DNA of 64,000 nt from Mactromeris polynyma (GCA_032209605.1 JASFXZ010000056.1:1-64000); one strand, 5' to 3'. Counted from the stretch's first letter, positions 33,048 to 47,004 are shown. Translations and numbers: made by a program. Notes: a model not told the origin generated them from the sequence alone.

Positions 33048-34418
33048 AAAAAAATCGTAGAAAATTCAATCCGAGTGACTTATTGATTTTGACTGGCTTG
33101 CATATAAACCCAAACTCTGAAGGCACATGTTCTGTACATTGTGTACAGATGGAAAAAAGAAGCATGCATTTGTAACACCTGGCTTCTAGACTCATATTTC
33201 TGTATATGTGTCATAGGCTGCAGAAATCAGTCCTGATGAGCAAAAATTATAATTTTGTTGTTTCGCTTTATTGTTTTCCTTATCACCTCAGAAAAAAACA
33301 CTGAAAATGTCAGGGTTCTATATTACACCATTAAGTCACAATGGCATTTTGTTTATAGTAACCGTTTTTGAAAAAACGGCACAAAAATGTCATCACTTTG
33401 GTCAATTATCAAGAATAAACAAAATCAGTTTTTTCAAACACTGTAACTTTAATCATATCTACTATGTTTTAAAACATACACGATAGTGTTTTATAATATT
33501 TTTAACAGATTCTATTTTAAAAAATCATAACATATGAAATGGTTGCCATGGCAACCAACCTTTGGAAACACAAACTTTCATATACAAGGTCATCAAACCA
33601 AATTAACTGGTAATGAAGTTCATTTAAAAAAATGAAAGACTTAAGAATAATATAGTTACAGTGTTCTTTTAGAGTTTGCATCCTTTACAGTATTAAGAAA
33701 TCACGAAGCAAGGATAAAGTCGTTTGTATTATGTAGAATGTGCCGAGTTGTAAACGAAAAAATTCAGCAACAGAGTATTAAATGAGAATTTGGTATAATT
33801 GCAATGACACAAAATCATGTCTCATTAACATCAAAAGATTATAATGCAAATTTTGAGATAAACCATTGAATGGTTACCATGGTTATATGTCACAGATATA
33901 CATGTACATGAGAATTTAAGCTATATCTACTGTAAAGCAGTAGGCACGTCAGTAAATGTACAGTTACAATCACAGAACAGTTTTACTTATACAAGCTCAA
34001 CATCATTCAAATGAAAAGTATAATAATCATGTTAGTAACAACAATAAAATACAAAACTAATCTCAACAATTTGTTTAGTGTGTTTACACCATGTGACCAT
34101 CTAGATGCGTTTGGATCTTCACTCTTTTATTTCCTTACCAGTGTAACAGTTTATTTTAATTGCTAGGTTCATGTTAAACATGACAACATGAGAACATAAT
34201 ATATAAAATACTAATACATTGGTAAAGAAGCAGTAACAATAAGAAAATGAATGCAGCATGCACAAGAGATACAATTGTAACAATTGATAGTACCACATTC
34301 ACCATATAATTATGAAGCTATATTTTCTCAGTTAAACTAAGTAAACTATGCAAAGTGAAACATAGCTATTACAGAGCAGACTATATCTTTATGTTCTTAA
34401 AACAGCACTTTGACAGCA
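33048..34418. other. Non-coding stretch
   Basis: No supported gene. Holds the X-box-like palindrome at 33542 and a weaker GGTTACCATGGTTA near 33873. Confidence 0.4.
33542..33555. promoter_or_regulatory. Perfect X-box (RFX-site) palindrome
   Basis: GTTGCCATGGCAAC is the ideal inverted-repeat target of RFX winged-helix factors, which control ciliary genes in animals. No gene start lies close by, so a regulatory role here is only a possibility. Confidence 0.4.
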
Positions 34419-36372
34419 TTACTTTTTTCTATCCTGTGTCAAACTTTCTTTTTTTGCATATTTTACATGTACTGGCTCTGGCTTTGCGACAATGGGTTTA
34501 GGGCACGTAATATCTTTCGCTCTATCATTCAAACAAAAGTTTCTTATCTCTTTGTATAAGTACCATTGACGGTCAGCATCAAGCCTTTTCATGTTTATGG
34601 CTTCTGGTAAGGCACTTGTGTTTACAACCATGTCACGGCGAGTCAAGTTGTATTGTTCTTCTACAGAATCAGCGTGAACCTTACAAATCACCACACTTGG
34701 TTTTGTCGCCGAGACACAGAAGTGATGGTACTTGGTGATGTTTTTAGAGGTTTAAAGTACACTGACAAAAATTACTTCCAATCATAGAACACAACTGGTT
34801 GGTGTGGATCACCAATAAGATGAGGTGTGTTGTGACCTGATCTAGATGACAGCCGGACAGTTTCAGCCACTTCTTCAAGCGTTTCTGCGTTGCAGTACCT
34901 TGAAGTAAACACATTTGCATTTTAAAAGACTTTGTAAAGACTAATATATTTCCCCATGTTATAAAATAATTTTGAATCTGTAAATAATGGTTCTTACTAA
35001 TTCGAAGATGAAGTATGCCATGATTTAGTTCTTAACTGTTAAAACTTAATTGAAACATTTGTAACAAACAATGTAAATGTTGAATATATAAAAAAGGGAA
35101 TATAAAATAATTTAAACAATAAAGCTAGACAAAAAATACATTAACATATTCAAGAATAAGAGCTACAGTAAGTTTCCTAATTTATGCTTATTAAATGTCT
35201 GACAGTATTTTGACAGACACATTGACAAATACAATACTAGTGATTGAAAGTAAATCGTGTCCAATTAAATTGTGTCTATGCATCACAGAGAGACTGTCAT
35301 AAGATTGTACACATCATCTCTGTTTGTCACAACATGACACTAACGGTTAAATACTGATATAAAGCTACTTTAGGGTACGATCAAAACTATGATTAAATCA
35401 ACGTACCAGTCTGGGGAGAATTTGGTATGTCCAGCAATATCATTAAACCGTATGTAATGCTGACATGAAGCCCTGAAAAGAGATTGATTATTCAGTTACA
35501 GGTGATCGCTTGCGCTTAATATCATTGGAGGAAAATACAACAGTTATATATCTATAATTCAAATACAAATACTCTTTTTTATGAGCAGTTTAAATGAAAA
35601 AGGAAGAGTACCTCATGTCGTCTTTATTCAAAACAATTATTAATAACATACATGTACATGTATTTATTTGTCTACGACAGTTGTTTTTTTAAATCAAAAA
35701 CATTCAATTACATGTACGTTTGTATATAACACCACTCATCGATATGCAATCAATGATTGTAGTATGTACTTCGCCACAGTGCATACCACAACACAACATT
35801 GTTCTTGTTTTGCCCTGTGCAGTTATCAAAATGAAAGTGGGCAGTCTCTTCCCCTAAACCGTAGTGGGCTAGATAATGGTGAGCATAGCTCACTACAGCA
35901 TTGACACCCTTCCCCGGGGATTCTCCTTCATCAGCGAAGTAGAATGTCTGCTTTCCTGAGAGAGAAAATCATCTTTAACTGATCATGAAGAACTCTGAAG
36001 TTTTATTTCATTCAAATGCAATGTAATTCAAATTGAAAACTACATACATGTAGAAAAACAGATATTATCCCAACTTCATTTGCAGATTTAACATATAACT
36101 CGTGGATATCAGCTTGCCGTCTATCAGATGGTAAAAGTAAACTTGAACATTTTTAAAATCGGGCAGTCTCCCAGGTAAAGGTAGTGCATTGTCATTTGCA
36201 TACTGTCTTAAGAATTTATGAATGTTCTGTCTTTCATCATATGTCAGGCTATTATGGGGTGGGCTTGCCTACTAGACCATGAACTCGTGGTTTAAGACCA
36301 TTTTTGTCTAGCGACCTCCCAATTTCTTGCACTTTTTGCTTATCAATGCAATGGAGGAAACAGAACGTGTTC
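34419..36372 (-). pseudogene. Decayed multi-exon gene of a repetitive DUF7869-like family
   Basis: Exons inferred on the minus strand: 36372-36048 (HCIDKQKVQEIGRSLDKNGL, LPGRLPDFK, LLLPSDRRQADIHELYV), 35955 to about 35750 (TFYFADEG, HFHFDNCTGQNKNNVVLWYA), 35472-35407 (SCQHYIRFNDIAGHTKFSPDW) and 34898-34419 (YCNAETLEEV, PVVFYDWK, DRQWYLYKEIRNFCL, DITCPKPI). The last junction joins TG/G to rebuild Trp in frame with GT-AG sites. The order matches an uncharacterised, much-amplified protein family of corals and bivalves with a DUF7869-type core; this is recalled knowledge. Damage: a stop (TAA 34774-34772) where the family has Gln or similar, and two frameshifts plus a stop in the first exon. Its amplified nature suggests a transposon passenger or a domesticated family; function unknown. 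Confidence 0.65.
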
Positions 36373-36639
36373 CTACATATACAGCACCTTAGTTAGACTT
36401 AGCTATGGAAGCCATATTCTTAAGTTGAAGACAGATTAGGTTTGAATGTGATATGTACTGTGTGCATGTGGCTGTCCAGTGAGGCTCTAATCGTGTCGTT
36501 AAATCAATACAGACAGTATTTGTACTTTAGCGGTCTAGGTGTCTAACCATGCTAAGTGTCAAATGTTGGTTGTCTTGGTTGGTGGTTAAGAATGATGTCT
36601 GCATGTTACTCCGAGGATGATTGCATGCTCACGTAAAGC

Positions 36640-37625
36640 CTGTACATGTCTGAAATGCTGCTGTACTGAGTACTGGATGCATAAGGAGTACTCGAGTAAG
36701 TACCAGTGTTGAGTACTCACTTATGTGTGTGTACTTAAGTAAGTCCTGAGTACTACTTAAAGTACTCGAGTAAGTACTGAGTACAGAATATTTTAAATTA
36801 TTATTGTATAATATATAACTGTCTAAAAAAGGTCGCAAATAAAATACGATATGTTAACTTATTCAAATTTATGTAGAATAAATTTAATAATGCAAATTGT
36901 CAGTAGACAAACATTAAATTAACCCAAAATCTCAAAGTCTTTCAACACAGTTGCAAATGAAACTGCAAAGAGGCTACACATTCTGAGCAGGTCAATATAT
37001 TAGCTTGCTTTAAACAGCATTTAAAGTATGACTTCTATTCACAATTTGTGAGAATGAGAACTGTCTATTTGTTAAGGTGGTTATACCACAATTGATTGCG
37101 ATTGGCAATTTGCTATATTGTGTTGTATACAGGTATATTAATGAGATATCACCTCTGTTGACTCCATCAATACAAAATGCATTGGATATTGGTGTTTTAT
37201 AAGTTCTGTTTTGTTCTGTTTATAAGCTAAGTGTATATACTGTAGATTACAGTTAGATATTTCTACCATAGCTTTAACTACATTGACTTTGATCATGATT
37301 TATTTATAATGCATTAATAAAACATTACAGAAGTAGGCATATTTCTTTTAATTAGCCTGTCCAATTTGTTGTTATAATGAACTATTTTAACCGTTCACTT
37401 TTAATATATATTTTTACTTAATTATGTTACTTTAATTTGCATTTTAAACATAAGCGTGGACGTACTCATAGAATACTCGCAAAGAACTCATAAGTACTGA
37501 CCATTTTTCTTCAGTACTTGAGTAAGTACGAGTACTTGTACGCATAATTTCAGACGAGTACTGAGAACTGTTGAGTACTTCAAATAGGTACTCGAGTAAG
37601 TTCGAGTACGAGTATCACATCCCTG
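36640..37625. mobile_element. hAT-like element, right end only
   Basis: The right end reads CAGGGATGTGATACTCGTAC (minus strand, ends at 37625), a typical hAT-type terminus. Two clusters of AGTACTCGAGTAAGTAC words (36660-36790 and 37490-37620) look like the subterminal repeats that hAT transposases bind. No matching left terminus or 8-base duplication is found. The interior has no transposase. Confidence 0.5.
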
Positions 37626-38589
37626 AAGTGTTGTCAGTCCATCAAACTTTTGTAACTTTGCGTTCCTGATCTCCAATCCATACTAACTGTGTTTAAAGTC
37701 TGTAATAAGTGTAATCGAATAATCAATTTATAACTTTCTTAATGTCTTATTAATATATTTCTTGAGCATGACAATTGATGTAACTAATGGCACATTTTCA
37801 CATATGTTGGTTGTGTCAGTTACATGCAGAGAAAAATACAACAATGTAACAAAATAATTAATGTTTAATAAAAAAGAGTGATGCATCATTCCATGTCAAC
37901 TATTTTGGCCCAACTGTATTTATAAGAACGGTTCTACTTGGGATCAACACTACTTGGGATCAACACTATCAATTCCAACCTCGTCTTCCGCAGGACTAGT
38001 TATTTTCAAAATCAAATAGGACTCTAGCAAATTAGTTGGTCATAACAACACAGGGAGAGTGACCAGTACTGAAATACGGGGTCATTGATATGAAAATTGG
38101 AAGAAAGTAAACCAAAAAGAAGTTTTTGAAGAGAGAAACTGTTTCTACAACATATTGATTTACCTTTTTGTATCTAAATTTCAATTTGTCATTGTTCATG
38201 TCTCAACATTCAACTAAACCCTTGGACTTTAGGAGGACATAGTAAGTAATGTTTTTGTTCACAATAAAGTTCATTTTCAATAGCATTTTCTACATATTAT
38301 ATCAACAGGTAGGACTTTAACCTAATTTGTGATTTCCAAAACGCCGTTTGTCAATGTGGCATTGTGAAATTAATCAATAATGCACATCAGTGTTAAATGG
38401 GCTTATAATAAAAACAAATCACCTCTAAAGTTAAAATATTTTTTAAAATATATATGAAAATCATGAATTAAGCAGATCAAGGTAACCAGAAACTTGACAG
38501 AACAAATCTGAAAAATTCGTCTCTTTTCGAAAAAGTTGTTGACTCTGCAATCTTTAAACGGTTATTTCTCAAAACTAATAAAATGCTAC
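37626..38589. other. Non-coding stretch
   Basis: No gene seen. A short direct duplication, ACTTGGGATCAACACT, lies near 37936-37968. Confidence 0.4.
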
Positions 38590-38945
38590 TTACGTCAGTG
38601 TAGAATTAAGGCGACGACATGTTAAGGGCACAGGGAAAGGCCCGGCAGACCACAATAAATGACTAGGAGATTCAAAGTGGACAGTGAAGGATGGGGGAGG
38701 GGGGATTGGTGGTTGGAAAATATCACACGACAAGCCAAGACAACTGGCCACAATAGGCCGAAACTGGGCAGGAAACAACATGAACGATATATAAAGTGAC
38801 ATAATTGCACAGGGGAAAGGGAAATACAAAACACATTCAAAACACAAACATAAGCAACAACCATATAGCGAATTACAGCCTTGGAACTGTCAGCAAAAAA
38901 CACTGGGGGTTTAAATCGATTTAACAGCTAGCTAACACCTCACAC
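38590..38945 (-). repeat. Interspersed repeat family, copy
   Basis: The reverse complement is about 80% similar to 51080-51400 (blocks AAGTGTGAGGT, GACAGTTCCAAGGCTGTAAT, TGCCCAGTTTCGGCCTATTG). One edge is TTACGTCAGTGTAGAATTAA, the same module seen inside the copy at 21507. Frames here are not coding. Confidence 0.8.
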
Positions 38946-39404
38946 TTAATCGCTATATGGTCCTTGATTTCCAACATATATACATACATTGACTAAGTAG
39001 ACAGTAACTAATCATTAAAAGCAACCATCCATCACGCAAATAACAACAGACACACTATAACTAATCCAGCAAGAAGGAACACGCAGCCTCATTATGAGTT
39101 TGCTCCCTGTAACTATACTAGTAACATAAGAATGTAATAACCCTAAAATGTCAAATTAATAATGCAATTTAAAGTAAGGTCAACTCGATAATGTAGTTAA
39201 TAATTAAACAATTCTTAGATATTAGTGATAGGGAAATGGAATTTAAAACTAAAAGAAATATGTCTATTAAGAAAACTAAAACGAAACCACAAAATACGAC
39301 TGTATCCAATGCATTTTAAGATGTGTTATGAAACCGCTTTGTAGATAAAAAAGTTTTCTTGGTAGTGTATAATAAAATATAATATGACGTCATAAAATGT
39401 TAAT
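38946..39404. other. Non-coding stretch
   Basis: No gene seen between two pieces of the interspersed repeat family. Confidence 0.35.
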
Positions 39405-39470
39405 GACGTCATAAAAGAGAGGGAATACGTAGCTACAGGGAATATACACAAGACAGTGCCTCATAAAACT
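39405..39470 (+). repeat. Interspersed repeat family, short end module
   Basis: ATAAAAGAGA...GTAGCTACAGGGAA...ACAGTGCCTC matches the modules at 21670, 30645 and (inverted) 51490. The 28-bp satellite begins directly after it. Confidence 0.7.
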
Positions 39471-39479
39471 GATAAATAT

Positions 39480-42400
39480 TCGAGATGGGCGGTGTTACAT
39501 TCTATGTGATATATGGGCGATGTTACATGCTCTGTGATACATGGGCAGTGTTACATTCTATGTGATAGATGGGCGGTGTAACATTAGCTGTGATACATGG
39601 GCGGTGTTACATTATATGTGATACATTGACGATGTTACAGTCTGTGATACATTGGTACTAACACATTCTCTGTGATACATGGACGGTGTTACATTCTCTG
39701 TGATAAATGGGCGGTGATACATGGGCGGTGTTACAGTCTGTGATACATTTGTACTAAAACATTCTCTGTAATAAATGGGCGGTGTTACATTTTCTGTGAT
39801 ACATGATTCATGATATGTATCTGTGATACATGGGCGAAGTTACATTATCTGTGATACATTGGCGGTGTTACATTCTCTGTGATACATGGATCGTTATAAA
39901 TTCTCTATGATGCATGGGCGATGTTACATTCTATGTGATACATGGGGGGTGTTACATTCTCTGTGATACATGGGTGGTGTTACATTTTGTGTGATACATT
40001 GGCGATGTTACATTTTATGTGATACATTGGTGATGTTACATTCTCTCTGATAGATGGGCGGTGTTACATTATCTGTGATACATGGGCGGTGTTACATTAT
40101 CTTTGATGCACTTGCGATGTTACATTTTAAGTGATACATTGGCGATGTTACATTCTCTGTGATAGATGGGCGGTGTTACATTATCTGTGATACATGGGCG
40201 GTGTTACATTATCTGTGATACATTGGCGGTGTTACATTATCTTTGATACACTTGCGATGTTACATTCTCTGTGATAGATGGGCGGTGTTACATTATCTGT
40301 GATACATGGGCGGTGTTACATTATCTTTGATACACTTGGGATGTTACATTTTATGTGATACATTGGCGATGTTACATTCTCAGTGATACATGGGCAATGT
40401 TACATTCTCAGTGATACATTGGCGATGTTACATTATATGTGATAGATGGGCTGTGTTACATTATATGTCACACATCGGCGGTGTTACATTCTCTATGATA
40501 CATGGGGGTGCTAAATTTTATGTGATACATCGGCGATGTTACATTCTCTGTGATACATTGGCGATGTTTCATTTTATGTGATACATTGGTGATGTTACAT
40601 TCTCTGTGATAGATGAGCGGTGTTTCATTATCTGTGATACATGGGCGGTGTTACATTATCTTTGATACACTTGCGATGTTACATTTTATGTGATACATGG
40701 GCGATGTTACATTCTCAGTGTTACATTGGCGATGTTACATTATATGTGATAGATGGGCGGTGTTACATTATATGTCACACATCGGCGGTGTTACATTCTC
40801 TATGATACATGGGGGTGCTAAACTTAATGTGATACATCGGCGATGTTACATTCTCTGTGATACATGGGCGGTGTTACATTCTCAGTGATACATGGGGGTG
40901 CTAAATTTTATGTGATACATCGGCGATGTTACATTCTCTGTGATACATGGGCGGTGGTACATTCTCTGTGATACATGGGCGGTGGTACATTCTATGTGAT
41001 ACATTGGCGATGTTACATTCTCTGTGATACATTAGCGATGTTACATTCTCTGTGATACATGGGCGGTGTTACATTATCTTCGATACACTTGCGATGTTAC
41101 ATTCTCTGTGATAGATGGGCGGTGTTACATTATCTGTGATACATGGGCGGTGTTACATTATCTTTGATACCCTTGGGATGTTACATTTTATGTGATACAT
41201 TGGCGATGTTACATTCTCAGTGATACATGGGCGATGTTACATTCTCTGTGATACATGGGGGTGTTACATTCTCTGTGATACATAGGCGATGTTACATTCT
41301 CTGTGATACATGGGGGGTGTTACATTCTCTGTGATACATGGGCGATGTTACATTCTCTGTGATACATTGGCGATGTTACATTCTCTGTGATACATGGGGG
41401 GTGTTCCAATCTCTGTGATACATGGGCGATGTTACATTCTCTGTGATACATGGGGGGTGTTACATTCTCTGTGATACATGAGCGATGTTACATTCTCTGT
41501 GATACATGGGCGATGTTACATTCTCTGTGATACAAGGGGGTGGTTACATTATCTGTGATACATTGGCGATGTTACATTCTCTGTGACACATTGACGATGT
41601 TACATTCTCTGTGATACATTGGCGTTGTTACTTTCTATGTGATAGATGGGCGGTGTTACATTATCTGTGATACATTGGCGATGTTACATTCTCTGTGATA
41701 CATTGGCGATGTTACATTCTCTGTGATACCTTGGCGATGTTACAGTCTATGTGATAGATGGGCGGTGTGCCATTCTATTTGATACATTGGCGATGTTGCA
41801 TTCTCTGTGATAGATGGGCGGTGTTGCATTCTCTGTGATACATGGGCGATGTTACATTATCTGTGATACATGGGCGGTGTTACATTCTCTGTGATACATG
41901 GGCGATGTTACATTCTCTGTGATACATTGGCGATGTTACATTCTCTGTGATACATGGGGGGTGTTACATTCTCTGTGATACATGGTCGATGTTACATTCT
42001 CTGTGCTACATGGGGGGTGTTACATTCTCTGTGATACATGGGCGATGTTACATTCTCTGTGATACATGGGGGGTGTTACATTCTCTGTGATACATGGGCG
42101 ATGTTACATTCTCTGTGATACATTGGCGATGTTACATTCTCTGTGATACATGGGGGGTGTTCCAATCTCTGTGATACATGGGCGATGTTACATTCTCTGT
42201 GATACATGGGGGGTGTTACATTCTCTGTGATACATGAGCGATGTTACATTCTCTGTGATACATGGGCGATGTTACATTCTATGTGATACATGGGGGGTGT
42301 TACATTATCTGTGATACATTGGCGATGTTACATTCTCTGTGACACATTGACGATGTTACATTCTCTGTGATACATTGGCGTTGTTACTTTCTATGTGATA

Positions 42401-42835
42401 GATGGGCGGTGTTACATTATCTGTGATACATGGGTCGTTATACATTCCCTGTGATACATGGAGGGTGTTAAATTCAATGTGATACATGGGCGGTGTTACA
42501 TTCTCTGTGATACATGGGTCGTTATAAATTCTCTATGATGAATGGGTGATGTTACATTCTATGTGATACATGGGGGTGTTACATTCTCTGTGATACACGG
42601 GTGGTGTTACATTCTATGTGATACATGTGATGTTACATTCTCTGTGATACGTGGGCGGTTTTACATTCTCTGTGATACATTGGTTGTTATGCATTGTCTG
42701 TGATACATAGGTCGTTAGACATTCTATGTGATATATGGGTCGTTATACATTCTCGGTGATACATGGGACGTTACACATTCTCTGTGACACATAGGTCGTT
42801 ATATATTCACTGTGATACATGGGTATTTATGCATT
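39480..42835 (+). repeat. 28-bp satellite array, about 120 copies
   Basis: The consensus unit starts GTGATACATGGGCGATGTTA and ends CATTCTCT (28 bases). Variants at the GGCG/GGGG/TGGCG and CTCT/ATCT/TATG positions recur in blocks. A rare GTTCCAAT variant appears at 41401 and again at 42157, exactly 756 bases (27 units) apart with the same neighbours. A GGGGGTGCTAAA variant occurs near 40504, 40811 and 40891. So the array grew by copying multi-unit blocks. Short open frames inside are artefacts. Confidence 0.97.
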
Positions 42836-44576
42836 CTGAATTCATTTGTGGCAAGCAACTTGCTAGCACAATCAAACTAGAATAGAAAGGCATTTGTCGT
42901 TACCGGTTGAAAAACTTGTGTTTGATATATGACAGATATATTCATGTAGTCTTGGTTTGGGTTCAGTTTAGCTCTGATCAAACTCGAAACAAATCATAAA
43001 TTTTGGTCATCTTATTGTTACTTTTATCCTATATTTTGGAAGTAACTAGATCATTGGTAATATACAGGTTTCAATTAAGCTGCAGAAACGTCGGAAGGTT
43101 TAACAGTTTGAATACTGTTGGGTTCCGGATAGCGATTTGTAACTTAATTGATTAAATAGAATGATGGAAACCCCTCATTTAAATATTTTACCTAATTCAT
43201 CTGTTTCCCACATCAGTCACTGGTACTTAATTTACCGTTCAACAGAATGGCTATCTAACCTATACGCAGGAAGTGTTCCTGTTGATGAAACATTGTAGTT
43301 ATAATTACAAACCTTTTTGTCATATTGTCACATTTCTTGTTTTTAATGAGAATATATGAACTAGCAATACAATAGATATAGAAATACCTACAATATAGTA
43401 TGTCTTTAAACAACTGGCACGTTTATTATGCATTTATATGTACATGTTTATGAGTTATCTCTTATATGTTATGTAAGTATGTATAAAAGAACGGAATAAA
43501 ATAAAACAAATAGTTTTAATTTGATTCAAGGATGTCTGACACATTACAGAGTTTTCCAGAAAGTTCATCACTGTTGTTCACCAGTATTACATGAATGTTG
43601 TTACCGTTTAGGACATATGTGCATTAATGCACCAAACTGATCCATTATACATTTAGCAATACGCAATCATGGAACGAAATTCATTTTGCAACAAAACATC
43701 AGACGTGACAAGGGAAACATTGATGACAAACTAACCTATTTCAAAGTATTAGTATAATCCATACTGTAACAAAGTTATGTATATATCAGTTTTATACTCT
43801 CTAATGTGCCATTTATGTTCCAATAGCAAAAAGTACACTGTAAAATGTCCAAACTGACCACTAAACGGAATAGAAGCCATATTCAGTAAATATTGTTATA
43901 TATTTACATTTAAAGTTTCCATATTAATTAGGCTTATAATTGCATTACTACTTTTCGTAGATATTCATCATTTATATTTTAATATCATTGTTTTCTGGTC
44001 TGGTAATTTAGAAAAAACTGTCATACCTGGGTTCGACACACCTACAACATTTTCACTTCAGGGCTTTGTTTAGACACTTCGTATTGTATCCACTGTCAGT
44101 AGCTGTAACTACGTTCATCTATGACCCACTTTATTTTGATTGTTATTCTTAAACCTTAGAATTATTGTTTGTTTTAATCGACCATTCGCATCAAGTGGGC
44201 CTATAAAATACTTAAATATATACTTTACAAATCATTTTTCGAGAAAAGTTATTTGACAAACGCTTACAACATGCCTTGACAATTCGTCTCGTTGTATTGA
44301 TTTTGTGTCATTGATTAAATCAATTATACTTTATTGCTACGATAGGATAGTCTTAACTATTTATAATGAACAAATACCATGTAAAATTGTTGATAACTAT
44401 GTAAAATATTCCTTTTTTTTCAAAAGAAACATTTTATTGTTGAAAACAGCCAATAACACGTTCAATGTTTTGAGCGTAACAACAGCAATAAAAAGTTTTG
44501 CCGACAGCAAGCACTGATAAGTCAACTCATTCAAATTATTAAACTATGGTTGAAATTCAAACGTGTATAATTATGT
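42836..44576. other. Non-coding stretch
   Basis: No gene seen. AT-rich DNA between the satellite and the 6.4-kb element. Confidence 0.45.
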
Positions 44577-44578
44577 TA

Positions 44579-44730
44579 CAGTGGAACCTCCCTAAACCGG
44601 ACTCCTTCTGGACCGGTTGTAAATTCCGGTTTGCAGAGGTTTCCTGTTTGTAGAGGGTTTTGTCATTTTGATGCTATTTCATACTCTTACCTAGGTTCAG
44701 GTCATAATTTCATTGAATAATTATACATCT
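44579..44730 (+). repeat. Left TIR of the 6.4-kb element
   Basis: About 88% identical to the reverse complement of 50862-51012 by eye. Confidence 0.85.
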
Positions 44731-45559
44731 TTGAATTTTTACAAAGTACATGTATAACCACATGATATGTCTTTATTTTAGCAGAAAATGAACACAGTTT
44801 TAACAAACATGACTGCCTGTATTTTAAAAATGTACAAGCAAACCTAAAGAAATTCGTATCGTTTGCTTTGTGATGTACATGAAATAAAATGTTTTTATGA
44901 AAAGAAAGACTTGTAAAAGTGATAATTACTGCTTTTTGACAACATTGTATGTTTATGTTTTCACACGAGATCGTATGTTTGAAACAAATTATTTCAAACT
45001 CAATATTTCTCACTGTGATCTTATATAATTATCCATTTAGTACTATTCGATAATACAAACATACATTTTATTTGTATGTATGCGCAATAGTGCACGATAT
45101 TATTCAGTTTCTTACACATTTTTTTGCTTTATTACTATTTTTAATAACAATTAACAACTGTTTTTCAGTTTTATATGCATATATGTAAATATTTATTACA
45201 CACTATTGTGTAATGTCTAATATCTCAACGTATCATGTGATAATTTGTGTATTAGTGTACTATTCTCTTATAACTCTTATTAAGAGCGGCTGTATACTAA
45301 TAGTTGGCTATGTTTTTATGTTATTGTAAAATGTATGCACATGTATATAGATGAGACGAAAATAAAGATTAAAAATAAATAAATAGATACATACATTTAT
45401 TGTTATTAGGCAATTAAAAGCCTTTGGACTTTACAATATAATATGACAAAGACCATACACACAAACATACAGAACACAATTAGAATATTTAACAACAAAA
45501 CAAGAAAAGAGAAGCAATCAATGGTTACAGGATATAAATGTGTATACATAGTCAAAATG

Positions 45560-46000
45560 AGACTACACAGGAAAGAGTTAAATATTTTCGAGAGTTTGTG
45601 TTCTTACTTCAAAAATTAATGCTTCTGAAATAAAGTATGCAATATTATCTGACAAATTTTATATTATTAAATTTGTAAGATACAAGGCATACCTATGTTC
45701 TTCATTCAAGCCCTCATAACGTCTAGGGACAAAGCCTAATCTAAACTTACTGAAAGCTGACCGATGAGTAGTTGGCAAAATCAGTTTACAATAATGTTCA
45801 TTTTAGTGGTAAGATTTAAAAGACCTGTACAGTCTTAGTTTATTACGACCGTGCCCAGACGGACCTGTTATATTCTGTAAACTAGTATGCCATTCATTTA
45901 AAAAGTTATTCAGTGACACAGTCTCGACATCTTGCACAATCGTATTAGCAATGCGATTTTGTAAGCATATGTATCTATTTAAACATGCGGACATTATCCC
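45560..46000 (-). pseudogene. LINE ORF2 C-terminal fragment
   Basis: Minus-strand reading: NNFLNEWHTSLQN, GHGRNKLRLYRSFK, then HRSAFSKFRLGFVPRRYEGL. These are the post-RT blocks of CR1/jockey-like LINEs before the C-terminal zinc knuckle. A stop near 45800 and another near 45660 break it. Confidence 0.6.
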
Positions 46001-47004
46001 CTTCATGATTTTGCACATGCGGACATTAGCCCTTTCAACATAGTACCTTAGCCCCTTTATGGTTTTGTTAAGTAGGACATTATCCCCTTCCCCCACAAAG
46101 GGGGGAGTTTGAAAGATTGTTGAAGAGCTTATTCCTTTATATGTATTATTATCTTTTCAATTAAATCACATATTTGTTAGTATTTTATCTAAACAGGTAA
46201 AAAAAATGGGGAAAGTTTACTGCAATATATGCCTTAAAACAAATACTTTGACAAGTATTTCATAACAAGGGAACATCAAAGAAGTTTTGGTCTAGTGATA
46301 ATTTTTTGGAATAATAAGTGTTCATTACTAATGACTTAATTGGACAGAACTTCTATATAATGTGTTCATTTACGCATGTGCAAACTTATATCATGTATAC
46401 TTTAAATATGGGCACTGTTTACTCATTTTCCTGCTATGTTTTATATTTTAAAGTATTCCGAAGTTTCATCAATTCTTCTTTTATTTATTCTTATTTTAAA
46501 AGGTATGTGTTTAAAAAAATTGAGCAAAACACTCTAAACAGAGTGTTTGAATTAATTATTGTTATAGGTCTAATGTCCTGTGATGAAGGGGCTTTTGTCC
46601 TTTCGACTGCGTGTGTCATCATGAATAAACTTTCATTACGTTGACACTTAGTGTATTTTTAACAGTTTGACATGTTGATTTACATTGAAATGCTGTGCGC
46701 GTATTTACTACACAGGTGTGAAAACCACATATTGTTACGGACGTCGGATCTGATTAATGCCGATGGCAATTACTACTGATTGACTTTTAATCATACATAT
46801 ATTTAAGTCTGTATTTACAGTGTTGCGTATATAATTGAGAAAAACATTTCTGGTGAAGGGACTTATTAAACTACGCAGGAGAAAATATGGCGATAATACA
46901 TGAGACAGGAGAAAAGCATGTAAACATTACATTACATTTACAAACATAGACATAAAGCATTTCAACATGAAACAAAGACATAGAGTATGGACAACACATA
47001 CTAA

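Noticed and set aside
39480..42835. CRISPR-like array
   Set aside because: Units are contiguous 28-mers without unique spacers and the DNA is eukaryotic, so it is a satellite.
46318..46644. A 108-residue plus-strand hydrophobic frame
   Set aside because: The composition is what random AT-rich DNA gives (Phe, Tyr, Ile, Val). No motif.
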